A DNA stretch of 50,283 nt from Caldilineaceae bacterium SB0661_bin_32 (GTDB lineage: Bacteria > Chloroflexota > Anaerolineae > Caldilineales > Caldilineaceae), in the NCBI GenBank assembly GCA_009841235.1, contig VXMH01000108.1, positions 1 through 50,283 on the forward strand, read 5' to 3'. The notes below the pieces were generated by a model. That model saw only the letters and a program-made list of their open reading frames with translations. It ran no database searches and was not told where the DNA came from. The translations under genes were made by a program, and so were the position numbers. Position 1 is the first letter of the stretch. Every line of letters begins with the position of its first letter. Shown one piece after another: positions 7,722-15,516 of the stretch.

Positions 7722-9101
7722 CTACCCAGGAGTTGCTGATCGGAGGTATTGTTCGTGTAAGTTAGTGAAGAATGTCCCAATTGCTTCACCAACAAAGGGG
7801 GGGACAGCGTTGCCCGCCTGAGTGTAACGAGGACACTCAAGTGCCCGGCGTTTGCCACCAGTTGTGTATACGCCCCGGAATTGGAACCAATCGGGTATTG
7901 ACTGTAGGCGAGCGTACTCCCGCACCGTAAGAATACGGGCTTCTGAATAGTGAATAAAATCATCCGGTAGCGTTGTCAGTGTGTGGGACGGCTGCCCCGG
8001 ATCAAGTGGAACTGTGCAGTGTTTCTTCAAGCCGAATCGCTCTCGGTCAATCTTGTTAAGCTGAACACCTCTGCGACAAGTCGCCAAGATTTTGCTGAAG
8101 CGTGCAACCGTTTCCGGCCGGTGATTTGCTAGTCTATGGCTATCAGGTAAACCGCCGTCGAGATTAGATCGCATCAGGCGTTGGTAGCGTGTAGTAGGCG
8201 AGGCGTAGGTACCCTGCATGAATCTTGGAGAGTCCACACACTGTTTAGTGCCATTGACCGTTTCGAGGTCTGACAGAGCTTCCTCTACCGACACTGGACG
8301 ATCCACGGGGAGTCCCTTGGATCGGAGGAATTCTGCGCGTAGGGCGTCCAAGCCTTTGAATGGGTCATTATCCTTAAGCGACGGTGATATACCTCGCCTC
8401 GCAGCCATCAGAAAGTATCTCGGACGGAGCTGTGGGACACCATAGTCTACAGCTCTCAACAAATCCGCCTGAACTTCGTAGCCAGCTTTGTGTAGGGCGC
8501 GGGCGATCCGCTGGGAATAAGGTTCAGGAGGCCTTCCAACCTTCGCTTTCTTCCGGGTCTTTTTGTCGAATTCCATCGTAATCCCGTGCACATTCTCAAG
8601 CAATATAAAAAGTGGCTGAACCGCCTCGACTATACGCATATAGGCTCGAAATAGTGAATTCCTGGCGTCCTCCTTGTTTCTTCTGCCAGCCAAAGAAAAT
8701 CCTTGGCAAGGAGGACCTCCCACAATCATGGTGACCTTTCCACGTAGACGTAGCAATTGCTGCCAATACGTGCCTGCTACTCCTCCGACCGTACAAGGTT
8801 TCTTAGGAAACCACTCAGGCCACTCATACGTAGGGCCGTTCGTTCCTTCGATCAAGTTGTGGCTTAGAGTTTCAAAGGCCATAGCATTCTTTTCGACGGC
8901 AAAAATGCCGCGCCAGCCACTGGACATGAGGCCAAGAGACAAGCAACCTGCCCCTGCGAACAAGTCGATGAAAGTCCGCTCAGAATACGGTTCGTCGCCT
9001 GCGTCGCCCGAAGGGAACATCAAGGATCCATTGAGGTACTGTTGCCCGGCTAGCGTACCTGCCGCTTTGACTGTAGTGTCATCACGCCAAGAGCGACTCA
9101 T
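7722..9101 (-). CDS. DNA cytosine-5 methyltransferase
   Basis: The 459-residue enzyme transfers methyl from S-adenosylmethionine to carbon 5 of cytosine. The motifs are complete and in order: motif I FIDLFAGAGCLSLGL (44-58), motif IV GGPPCQGFS with nucleophile Cys132, motif VI ENV (169-171), motif VIII QLRPRYF (224-230), motif IX LTVREYARLQSIPDWF, and motif X QAGNAVPPFVGEAIG near the C-terminus. The target recognition region (about 260-390) does not reveal the site. GGAGG lies 6 bases before the ATG at 9101, and the start overlaps the stop of an upstream helix-turn-helix fragment by ATGA. It is the first full-length gene of the operon. It is a stand-alone methylase, with restriction presumably done by the downstream helicase-nuclease. 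Confidence 0.95.
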   Translation of the reverse strand: MSRSWRDDTTVKAAGTLAGQQYLNGSLMFPSGDAGDEPYSERTFIDLFAGAGCLSLGLMSSGWRGIFAVEKNAMAFETLSHNLIEGTNGPTYEWPEWFPKKPCTVGGVAGTYWQQLLRLRGKVTMIVGGPPCQGFSLAGRRNKEDARNSLFRAYMRIVEAVQPLFILLENVHGITMEFDKKTRKKAKVGRPPEPYSQRIARALHKAGYEVQADLLRAVDYGVPQLRPRYFLMAARRGISPSLKDNDPFKGLDALRAEFLRSKGLPVDRPVSVEEALSDLETVNGTKQCVDSPRFMQGTYASPTTRYQRLMRSNLDGGLPDSHRLANHRPETVARFSKILATCRRGVQLNKIDRERFGLKKHCTVPLDPGQPSHTLTTLPDDFIHYSEARILTVREYARLQSIPDWFQFRGVYTTGGKRRALECPRYTQAGNAVPPFVGEAIGTFFTNLHEQYLRSATPG

Positions 9102-9235
9102 ATACGCCCTCCACTTCGCACCAAATTTGGTTTCTCAGAGAACAAGGCATCAACGGAGCAGCCAAATGCCTTGGCTATCTTGCATGTCGTACTCATTGAT
9201 AGGTTGCTAACCCTTCTCTCCTCGCGCAAACACAT
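9098..9235 (-). pseudogene. C-terminal fragment of an XRE-family regulator, overlapping the methylase start
   Basis: A 45-codon frame begins MCLREERRVSN and continues SMSTTCKIAKAFGCSVDALF, matching the last two helices of XRE-type helix-turn-helix domains (usual pattern NPSLSTLCKIAKALGVSVDELF). The N-terminal half, with the recognition helix, is missing and an in-frame TAG lies just upstream. Its stop overlaps the methylase start as ATGA, so it could still be translated and coupled. In many restriction-modification systems a controller protein gene sits exactly here. I read it as a decayed controller or a leader peptide. The match is by eye only. Confidence 0.6.
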
Positions 9236-9302
9236 CCGATGTACAATAGAATGCTACAGTCTTTGGCCCCCTTCTATTTATTACAGAACCTGTGCCAAGG
9301 CT

Positions 9303-9331
9303 AGTATAGGGGTGCAAGTAATGGGTGTCAA
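9303..9331 (-). promoter_or_regulatory. Sigma-70 promoter of the R-M/sigma operon
   Basis: On the minus strand TTGACA (9326-9331) and TATACT (9303-9308) are separated by exactly 17 bp. Transcription would start near 9296, about 60 bp before the XRE fragment and 195 bp before the methylase. No other comparable promoter was noticed inside the operon. Confidence 0.75.
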
Positions 9332-9365
9332 TCTCTTGAGACGATACGGGTGCATCCAGATTTAT

Positions 9366-9432
9366 TGCGGTGGTCATCCAAACAGTGGTGGTTTCAGCCC
9401 ACGCAACAGTTCGGCCCCACTTGACGGACAAT
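9366..9432 (-). repeat. Diverged repeat, inverted relative to 40-115
   Basis: The reverse strand resembles bases 40-115. A 94-codon frame (9207-9491) runs through it and includes WGRTVAWAETTTVWMTTAIN, but the operon promoter lies inside that frame, so I treat it as a repeat fragment rather than a live gene. Together the two copies bracket the operon. Confidence 0.6.
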
Positions 9433-9491
9433 AATTCGGGATACACGCCCCCCTGTCCCCTTACCGGGGAAAATACACCTGAATCGGTCAC

Positions 9492-10195
9492 AAAACGGCC
9501 AAGTATCGAATAGCGCAGAAGCCACTACTCCAGTAAGTCCATCACCCGCAAAAGAAAGTGCCCTCATCGCCATCTGACCACATCTTCCCCGGCTGCCCCC
9601 TACACCGAATCAAAAAAACGCCAAATCCCGTGAAAAACGCTTCAAATCTGTAATATACTCCCCCTAACTTAACGTCCTCCTGTCAGTGAAAATCCGCTAC
9701 GCCTTTGGTGTTCTTCGCGACCCTTCGCGTAACTTCGCGGATCAAAGAAAGCTGTTCTCCGCGGACAAAAAAGGTGTTCTCCGCGGCCCTTCGCCGCTCC
9801 TTCGGTTTTGTCTAACACAACACGCACGGTTGGAGCAGTTCACTGGCGCCCAGTAGCCGGAACCGCCGTGATATTCCGGCAAAAGGGCCTCTATCCACCG
9901 ATCACCGAATTCTGGTATTAACGACACCATCGCTGACTGCCGAAGCTGATGCGAAAAAGGGTATCTGAAGTGACACCGAGTTTCTCTATCGCGAAACCGG
10001 CTGCGCCGAACTATAAGGCGGCATAATCACCTATTATATCACACTCATATGTCATTGACGTGTCATTGTGCCCTGTTTTCGTGGCAAAATCGTGTCAATA
10101 TCTTCAACATCCGTAACTTAGCGAGGAGAGGGGGGAGAAAGGAGAGAGTGAAGCCGTTTCCTAGGCCGGCGATTGGAACCGGAACTGACCGCCGT
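9492..10195. other. Gene-free stretch with a short interspersed repeat
   Basis: I see no supportable gene here. Bases 9711-9800 carry the repeat gcctttggtgttcttcgcg followed by variants of ccttcgcg; a second copy lies at 16117-16155 before the valS promoter. Such repeats are common in intergenic DNA of several phyla. The stretch marks the change from the A+T-rich operon to G+C-rich DNA. Confidence 0.6.
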
Positions 10196-10483
10196 TCAGC
10201 TGGCGCGCCGTACCTCCAAATCCTTGCCGCAGAAGCGGCACACAATCGCCTCTCGCCTCACCAGCTCCGCGCAGTACGGGCAGCGCTTGGACCGGCCGCC
10301 TTGCAGGGATTGCGCCTCCATCGCCGGCCGGTTCTCGGGCAGAAAAATCAGCACGAGAAAGCTGAAGATTCCAAAGAGAAGCCCCAACAGGACCCAGCCA
10401 ACGACGCTGCGCCCCTTTTTGCTGGCAATGATCCCGCTCAGGATAGGGAAGAGGACAAACCAGGCCAAAAGCGCAAGCTCCAT
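10196..10483 (-). CDS. Small membrane protein with C-terminal zinc ribbon
   Basis: This is a 95-residue protein. Two hydrophobic segments cover about residues 1-20 (LALLAWFVLFPILSGII) and 28-48 (VVGWVLLGLLFGIFSFLVLI). The C-terminus has a zinc ribbon, CPYC...CRFC with the second pair in VCRFCGKDLE, facing the cytoplasm if the loop is outside. I chose the ATG at 10483 rather than the upstream start because GAGG precedes it. It starts one base after the stop of an upstream small frame, so the two may be co-translated. Such membrane zinc-ribbon proteins are common and mostly uncharacterised. Confidence 0.8.
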   Translation of the reverse strand: MELALLAWFVLFPILSGIIASKKGRSVVGWVLLGLLFGIFSFLVLIFLPENRPAMEAQSLQGGRSKRCPYCAELVRREAIVCRFCGKDLEVRRAS

Positions 10484-10484
10484 C

Positions 10485-10718
10485 TCAACGCCTCGCCTTA
10501 TTGATGACAAAAGCGGCAAGGCGGCGCTCGGTTTTCTGGATTGCGGCCTTGCCGCCTTCGTGTCTGATCACGCGATAGGAACAGGGGCGAACCCGGCGGC
10601 GGCGAAATGCCGGCGCCAAATCGGTGCAATATCCGACACAGCGCACCAGGTCGGTGTCCGTGTCACCTTGCCAACATACGGGGTTTTGCGGATACTTAAG
10701 GGAAGTCACGAGCCTCAA
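10485..10718 (-). CDS. Possible small Arg/Cys-rich protein, unrecognised
   Basis: A 77-codon frame ends one base before the start of the zinc-ribbon protein, a spacing typical of coupled genes. It is rich in Arg and has four scattered Cys (CWQG, RCVGYC, RPCSY). The start would be TTG 10718 or GTG 10709, neither with a convincing ribosome-binding site. I do not recognise the sequence and cannot exclude a chance frame. Confidence 0.35.
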   Translation of the reverse strand: MRLVTSLKYPQNPVCWQGDTDTDLVRCVGYCTDLAPAFRRRRVRPCSYRVIRHEGGKAAIQKTERRLAAFVINKARR

Positions 10719-10862
10719 TCTCGTGGCCTAGCGGGGCTTGGGGGGTGAGGTGTGACGGCCGCCCCCCGGTCCCGCGATTTTTTATCGTGGTAGGGGAACT
10801 CTACCACAACAAAAAATGTATGCAAAATTGGAATTGGGCAATTTCAAAAAGGTGGAGAGGGA

Positions 10863-11135
10863 GCGCGGCGGGACCTGGTGCTCGAATTGACCCTGGCCGG
10901 AAAGTCAACGCGTGCCATCGCAGCCGAGCTCGGCGTAGAACACAGCATCATTTTGCGCGATCTGAAGGCGCGGCTTGCGTTGATGCGCAAGGACAGCAAG
11001 GCGGATGAACGCCATCGAACTCCGCAGCAGGCGAGGACTCAGAGACCGGTCACGGTCCTGCGGCCGCCGCCGAACTGCAGTGGTCAGTGGTCAGACGCGG
11101 CGCTTCCTCAGCCGGCAGCTCCTTGTCCTCAATAG
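10863..11135 (+). pseudogene. Truncated helix-turn-helix fragment
   Basis: The frame reads RRDLVLELTLAGKSTRAIAA then ELGVEHSIILRDLKARLALM, a clear helix-turn-helix of the kind found at the N-terminus of recombinases and phage packaging proteins. An adjacent frame starting ATG 10816 (MYAKLELGNFKKVERERG) looks like its beginning, displaced by a frameshift. After about residue 60 the sequence becomes low-complexity and ends. I treat it as a broken gene of unknown family. Confidence 0.5.
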
Positions 11136-11597
11136 ATGCGGTTGTGCAGGCGGTCCGTGAGCGGCAATTCAGCATCCACGGTGAGATCGGGCCACAAGTT
11201 GTCCAGGTAATTCGTGTCGAATTCATTGCCGGTGCGGTCAACGCGGCCGCCCGCGATCATCTCGCGCAGGGTGACGACTGCTACCTTCGTGTCGTCTGTT
11301 TGCGGCAGGACCGATATACCCCTGGCGATGTTCTCGAACGCCTGCTGGCTGCGGCGAGCTGTGTCGTCCGCTCGTAGTTGAGACGCCAGCCCCGGGTCTG
11401 CTGCAATCCCGGCGCCACCTCCTCCAGCACGCACCGGTCTGTGCGCCCGACGAGGATTCGCACCTTTTGCAGGGGCGGCAGTTGGTCGGCCGCGGCCTGA
11501 AAGCCGCTGACGAAAAAGTAGCCGACTGCGATGTCGGCCCGCTCCGAACTGGAGAGCATTTGCTGGAGTCGGTCGATAAGGGGCGGGAGGGACTGCA
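11129..11597 (-). pseudogene. N-terminal fragment of a PLD-domain helicase, frameshifted
   Basis: One frame reads LPPLIDRLQQMLSSSERADI then AVGYFFVSGF and KVRILVGRTDR, the start of phospholipase D-like domains in large SNF2-type helicases. The protein then continues in another frame with LASQLRADDTARRSQQAFEN then IARGISVLPQT, the usual next section. The catalytic PLD and helicase parts are absent. It is fused in frame to the tail of an unrelated ATPase fragment, so a deletion probably joined the two. These helicases often belong to defence or repair loci. It is not functional as it stands. Confidence 0.65.
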
Positions 11598-11930
11598 GAA
11601 GCTCGCTCTCGGACGCGCGGCGGACGGTAGTGAAGCCATCCTCCTTGACCAGCCAGCGTATTTCGTCAAGCTCCGCCCCGTTGAGGAAATCGGGCGAGTG
11701 GGTGGACACGAACACCTGGCCGCCGCGCTGAGCGTAGGCGCGGAACTCCTCCACCAGTTGCCGTATCAACGCGGGATAGAGTTGATTCTCCGGTTCCTCG
11801 ACCGCCCAGCAGCGGGTGTGGGTTTGGGTCGTAGAGCAGGACGAGGTAGACAAACATCTTAATCGTCCCGTCGGATACATGGCGGGCGATGAACGGATCC
11901 TTGAAACTGCCATCCTGAGTGTCGCCGTTT
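11598..11930 (-). pseudogene. C-terminal fragment of an AAA_21-type ATPase, frameshifted
   Basis: One frame reads GDTQDGSFKDPFIARHVSDG then TIKMFVYLVLLYDPNPHPLL. After a shift near 11806 it continues AVEEPENQLYPALIRQLVEE (Walker B EEPEN) and VFVSTHSPDFLNG (His switch). These are the C-terminal motifs of SMC-like predicted ATPases. The N-terminal half with Walker A is missing. The fragment runs directly into the PLD-helicase fragment. It is a relic of another defence-type or repair gene. Confidence 0.7.
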
Positions 11931-12267
11931 CGTTGAAGCAGTCCACTGGATACTGCACGCCGGCGCCCAGTGGCGTGAACTGCCAGAGAGCTATGGCAAG
12001 TGGAACAGCGTCTTCAAGTACTCTGCTCTGGCTCAAACAAAATGTCAACGAGCCCTACATTGCCGTGAACTATTCAAGCTCGCTTTGGGGATTTGAAGAA
12101 AACGAGTCGTTGTCCCGCAATCAATCAAACCGCCGTCCGGCCCGTGGTGGTAGGGCACGGACGGCGGCTCACATACGTCAGGGGTGTTGCTGTGTCCGGC
12201 GTACAGGTAATGCGTCAGCGCGCAGAAACGTCGCTGTCAGCGCGATTCAGTAGGCGCGCTCCATTCA
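11931..12267. other. Gene-free stretch
   Basis: No coding frame, RNA or clear regulatory element could be supported between the ATPase fragment and the phage-like cassette. Confidence 0.5.
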
Positions 12268-13065
12268 TCACGAAGTTGTAGTGAACCTCACATTTACCCC
12301 GGCCGAAGTCCCATCACTGCTGCCCATCTTACAGGTGACGGTGTAAGTCGTGCTCGCCGTCAGACCGCTCATGCTGACCGAGCCGCTCGTCGGGTAGTGA
12401 GGAAAACTGCTCTGATCAGCAACTGTCCCATTGGCTGCAACGACAACGTACTCCATCCAACCCGCAGAACCGCCGGAAGTGTTGGGCCGGTAGTTCAAAG
12501 TGGCGGACGTTGATTGAATGTTGCTGACCGACACGTTGGTCGGCTTTCCAGGCGGATTAGTTGTTGGCGGTGGAGTTGTGCTTCCACTTCCAGAGTCGCC
12601 CTTGTCACCCTTGTCACCCTTGTCGCCTTTGGGGCCTTGGAGCCCTCGCGGTCCTCGCGGCCCCTGAGGTCCCTGGGGACCTTGCGGGCCTTCAGGACCT
12701 TCTGGCCCCTGAATCCCCTGTAGTCCCTGATCGCCTTGCAGACCTCGCGGCCCCTGTGCTCCTTGAAGCCCCTGTGGACCTTGCGGTCCCATCAGGACTT
12801 CTTCGGCCCACTTGACACGCGGATCAGCGGTTTCAGTGACGGGGTCCTGCGCACTGTTGGCGTGAGCCCCGTTGGCGATCAGCGCCCGGTACAGCTTGCC
12901 GTCGCTGCCGATTACGCGGGCATGCGCCGAATAGTTCCCCGTCGAACTCCACGGGAGGATGCCATTCGCTTTGAGCTCGGTCACAGTGGCATGAAGGCCA
13001 TCAATCTTCTTGACCGCGGCAAGATTCTGAGATACTTCCCTGAAAAACTCCTGAACTACGTTCAT
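12268..13065 (-). CDS. Tail-fibre-like protein with collagen-like stalk and Fn3-like end
   Basis: The 265-residue protein has three parts. Residues 1-90 hold a module shared with the two related proteins upstream: ARVIGSDGKLYRAL, then DPVTETADPRVKW. Residues about 92-160 are some 22 Gly-X-Y triplets (GPQGPQGLQGAQGPR and so on, ending GDKGDKGDKGDSG), which fold as a collagen-like triple helix, so the protein is probably a trimer. After a Pro/Thr linker, residues about 172-265 resemble a fibronectin type III domain (PTNVSVSNIQSTSATLNY ... SGLTASTTYTVTC). This layout fits a phage tail fibre or surface adhesin. It begins 9 bp after the preceding gene, as in an operon. There is no signal peptide, which favours a virion protein. 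Confidence 0.8.
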   Translation of the reverse strand: MNVVQEFFREVSQNLAAVKKIDGLHATVTELKANGILPWSSTGNYSAHARVIGSDGKLYRALIANGAHANSAQDPVTETADPRVKWAEEVLMGPQGPQGLQGAQGPRGLQGDQGLQGIQGPEGPEGPQGPQGPQGPRGPRGLQGPKGDKGDKGDKGDSGSGSTTPPPTTNPPGKPTNVSVSNIQSTSATLNYRPNTSGGSAGWMEYVVVAANGTVADQSSFPHYPTSGSVSMSGLTASTTYTVTCKMGSSDGTSAGVNVRFTTTS

Positions 13066-13074
13066 GCTCGCCTC

Positions 13075-13683
13075 CTACTTTACGCCAAAGACCACGAAGT
13101 AAAACGTGCGAGCGGTCCCGGTGTGCGCTCCGTGCTGCAGCTTGACGTTGATGCCGTCGTTCCGTTCTGTAATGGTCATCCGGCCGTCAATGTTCGGGCT
13201 CGGAACCACGATTGCTCTACACACGTCGCCCAGGGCATCGCCGGGCAGCCTGATTTCATACGTGTAGTCGCCCGACGTGCCGGTACGCCGGCAGTTAGCG
13301 GTGTCTACGCCGTATGGGGCAGGGCTGGTGATAAACGAGCCGTTTGAACCCATCTGCCCCCACGCCAAAGGCTTGAATTCCGCCGCCGGCGCTGGCACTT
13401 CCCGTTCCCACACTTCACGCGGATCTGCCGTTTCTGTGGTCGGGTCCTGCGCGTTCGTACTGGACGGCCCGGTGGCCTGCAGCGCCTTGTAGAGAACGCC
13501 GTCACTGCCTACCGTGCGCGCATTTGCCTTGTAGTTCTGGTCCTCATTCCACTCAACGATGCCACGCTGCCCCAGGTCCTTAATGAAGGCCAGGATGTTG
13601 TTGAGTTGCGTGAAGAACTGTTCCATAACGCCCTGAGGCGACGACGTAAGACCGTGCGGTCCAGATGGTGACTGCTGTGCCAT
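13075..13683 (-). CDS. Tail-fibre-like structural protein
   Basis: This 202-residue protein carries the shared module (ARTVGSDGVLYKAL, DPTTETADPREVWE) at about 55-100. Its C-terminal half is predicted to be beta-rich and ends ARTFYFVVFGVK, almost the same end as the third family member (ARAFYFAVYGK). The module, with conserved W-Y-V-G-LY-W spacing, resembles carbohydrate-binding folds of phage tail proteins. There is no signal peptide. It is followed after 9 bp by the collagen-like gene. The role in host attachment is inferred from family likeness and company. Confidence 0.75.
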   Translation of the reverse strand: MAQQSPSGPHGLTSSPQGVMEQFFTQLNNILAFIKDLGQRGIVEWNEDQNYKANARTVGSDGVLYKALQATGPSSTNAQDPTTETADPREVWEREVPAPAAEFKPLAWGQMGSNGSFITSPAPYGVDTANCRRTGTSGDYTYEIRLPGDALGDVCRAIVVPSPNIDGRMTITERNDGINVKLQHGAHTGTARTFYFVVFGVK

Positions 13684-13729
13684 TTCTCAAAACTCCTCTA
13701 TTGTGAGCGGGGAAACCCTCCCCGCAGGG

Positions 13730-13935
13730 TTACATCCAAAGTGATTTGCCGTCCCGCCCCTCCCCAGCCAATTCCACAAGGAGGAAGATGATGGCTACGC
13801 GTTCAGCGTACGGTGTGATCTCGTTGAACGGAATGTAGACCGCGTCAACAAGCCCATTCGGCTCATTCCCTTTGACGTCAACGCGGCAACCGCGGCCGGC
13901 GTGAATCCTTGTACGTGAAATCCCAGTTTGCTCAC
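13730..13935 (-). pseudogene. Broken phage lysin (GH25-like) gene
   Basis: A GTG start at 13935 with AGGAGA upstream opens the frame MSKLGFHVQGFTPAAVAAL, which resembles the start of GH25-type lysozyme-like proteins. A second frame then reads NEPNGLVDAVYIPFNEITPY followed by AERVAIIFLLVELAG and ends at 13730; the FNE with following AERxA resembles the catalytic region of such hydrolases. The two frames overlap, so a deletion or shift has joined a start to an internal piece. The GTG overlaps the TGA of the gene before it. Holin-like, lysin and fibre genes in a row is typical of phage lysis regions. The family call is by eye. Confidence 0.5.
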
Positions 13936-14264
13936 TGCTGTCTCTCCTGAGGAAAGTCGATGTCCGGTCTCCAAATGGGCGCCGTAACGGTTCTGCCTTC
14001 GCTCTCCTTCGCTTGTTGACTCTGGTCCTCGAACTTTTCGAACAACCCGTTTATCGCCGTGCGGAGATTCGTAGAGATTGCCCCGACAATCAAAAGCAGG
14101 ATGTTTTCGAGCAGCTCGGCCTGGGCGGGCCTGAATACGATCAGGATCAGGGCAATGCGATTACCCTTGATGGCAGCAGATTCGCCAATCGCCGTCAGGA
14201 AGCGGGCGGCGTCTGCGGTGCGAAGAACGGTGAGAGTGCCGGTCCCGTCCTTTCGCCTGCTCAG
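13932..14264 (-). CDS. Small membrane, holin-like protein without a normal start codon
   Basis: The frame has good coding character: FLTAIGESAAIKGNRIALIL then IVFRPAQAELLENILLLIVG and AISTNLRTAINGLFEKFEDQ. Two hydrophobic stretches (IALILIVF and ENILLLIVGAI) fit a short membrane protein such as a holin. There is no ATG or GTG, and the only TTG is too late. The frame is the same as that of the upstream fibre gene and opens directly after its TAG stop, so it could be made by reading through the TAG, by a CTG start (14264), or not at all. Its TGA overlaps the GTG of the lysin fragment. Function is inferred from position. Confidence 0.45.
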   Translation of the reverse strand: MSRRKDGTGTLTVLRTADAARFLTAIGESAAIKGNRIALILIVFRPAQAELLENILLLIVGAISTNLRTAINGLFEKFEDQSQQAKESEGRTVTAPIWRPDIDFPQERQQ

Positions 14265-14276
14265 GCGCGCCCGAAG

Positions 14277-15095
14277 CTACTTGCCGTAAACCGCGAAGTA
14301 GAAGGCCCTGGCAATGCCATCGTGAACGGTGTTCGCATTCACGCGCTTCTCGAACTGCACGGTGAAGCAGGGCGGATCGGACGGGATGATGGGGATGAGC
14401 GTCACGTCGGTCACGTCGACAATCGAGTGCGCCTGCACGTGGTACTCATTGTCATCCACAGGCACGTCCAGAATGACGGTGTACAGGTAGCTGTCGGAAT
14501 CCGCGCCGGACCTCGTCACGCTGCTGACGCCCCACGACTCTCCGGTCACGAGCGTGCCGTCGGCATGAACGTGCCCGCCGGCGATGGCGACGCCCTCATA
14601 GGAGGGTTCTGGACTGTCCAGTTCCCAAACCGTGCGGGGATCGTTCGTCTCGGTGACAGGGTCTTGAACTGTGAACGACGGCCCAGTGGATGCCAGAGCC
14701 TTATAGACCTTGCCATCCGAGCCGATGACACGGGCGTGCTTGACGTAGTCAATCGTGTCTTTGTAGTACCCTCCGCCAGAACTCTCGATCCAGACCATCC
14801 GACTGCGAAGATCGGAGAGTCTGTTTAAGCCGGAGGACAGGTCGTTAAGGAAAAACTGTAGCGCGGCCGCCGTGACAGCGTGCGGAATTATGGCATTAGC
14901 CCAGCCGCCAGCGGTCTTGACCTGCAAGCGGCCCTCTTGCGCATTGTAGACAACAGTGCCGTTATCCGCCGCCGATAACTGGTCAAGGTCGGCGTTGGTC
15001 AGGTCCAAAAAACTGATGAAAGAATAGTCGGGCGGAGTCGGACCGAATATCCGCGGCGGGTCAACGGGGGGTGGTACAGGTGGCGGTGTAGCCAT
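14277..15095 (-). CDS. Tail-fibre-like structural protein, first of the cassette
   Basis: This 272-residue protein starts at ATG 15095 with AAGGA about 9 bases upstream. After a Pro-rich start, residues 45-65 (NGTVVYNAQEGRLQVKTAGG) look like the short beta repeat common in phage fibre N-termini. The shared module follows (ARVIGSDGKVYKAL, DPVTETNDPRTVWE) at about 125-165, then a beta-rich end FYFAVYGK. The three related genes in one strand suggest duplication within a fibre locus. Attachment function is inference. Confidence 0.75.
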   Translation of the reverse strand: MATPPPVPPPVDPPRIFGPTPPDYSFISFLDLTNADLDQLSAADNGTVVYNAQEGRLQVKTAGGWANAIIPHAVTAAALQFFLNDLSSGLNRLSDLRSRMVWIESSGGGYYKDTIDYVKHARVIGSDGKVYKALASTGPSFTVQDPVTETNDPRTVWELDSPEPSYEGVAIAGGHVHADGTLVTGESWGVSSVTRSGADSDSYLYTVILDVPVDDNEYHVQAHSIVDVTDVTLIPIIPSDPPCFTVQFEKRVNANTVHDGIARAFYFAVYGK

Positions 15096-15168
15096 TGTTG
15101 TTTGTCCTTGTGTGTGAGTACTTCTGCTGTCCGTTTATGTTGGTACTGCTGAGAACTGCCTGCTTAAT

Positions 15169-15471
15169 TTATGATTTTCCAGGCGGCAACGTACCGCCCG
15201 GCGCTTCGCTGTTATTCGGCTGTCCGCGTGTCCCTGCGCAGTCGACGAGACCGCCGCGCGCAATGATGAGGCCGATGCGGTCCACCGCGTCCAACTCGCA
15301 AACGCGAGCGCGCGAAAGTCCCTCAGCGGTGCCTGCATCCGCGTCAAAAAGAGCGCGAAAGTGTAATCTGCGTATTTGGGGAGCTGTCACAAAGACCGAA
15401 TCCCTGCCGAGGATAGTCTTGATGCGCGTCGCCGGCCGCTTCGAAGCCGTTGATCTCGCCGATGAGGGCAA
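15169..15471 (-). pseudogene. Possible frameshifted first gene of the phage-like cassette
   Basis: Codon use on this strand is protein-like. One frame upstream reads RPDGKIVALIGEINGFEAA, and a second continues TRIKTILGRDSVFVTAPQIR and DAVDRIGLIIARGGLVD. They look like one protein broken by a frameshift near 15425. No good start codon or ribosome-binding site precedes either part. It lies directly downstream of the consensus promoter at 15517-15545. I do not recognise the family. Confidence 0.4.
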
Positions 15472-15516
15472 CTATTTTGCCATCGGGTCGAGTTGGCGCG
15501 AGGAGTTCATACGGAC

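Noticed and set aside
9207..9491. 94-codon minus-strand frame with WGRTVAWAETTT
   Set aside because: The operon promoter lies within it and no ribosome-binding site was seen; it is treated as a repeat fragment.
9640..9665. Possible third copy of the 50-bp repeat (taatatactcccccta)
   Set aside because: The likeness to the other copies is short and weak, and could be chance in A+T-rich DNA.
12600..12790. Regular DNA repeat resembling a CRISPR or minisatellite
   Set aside because: The 9-base period encodes Gly-X-Y triplets in frame, so it is a collagen-like coding repeat. No spacers are present.
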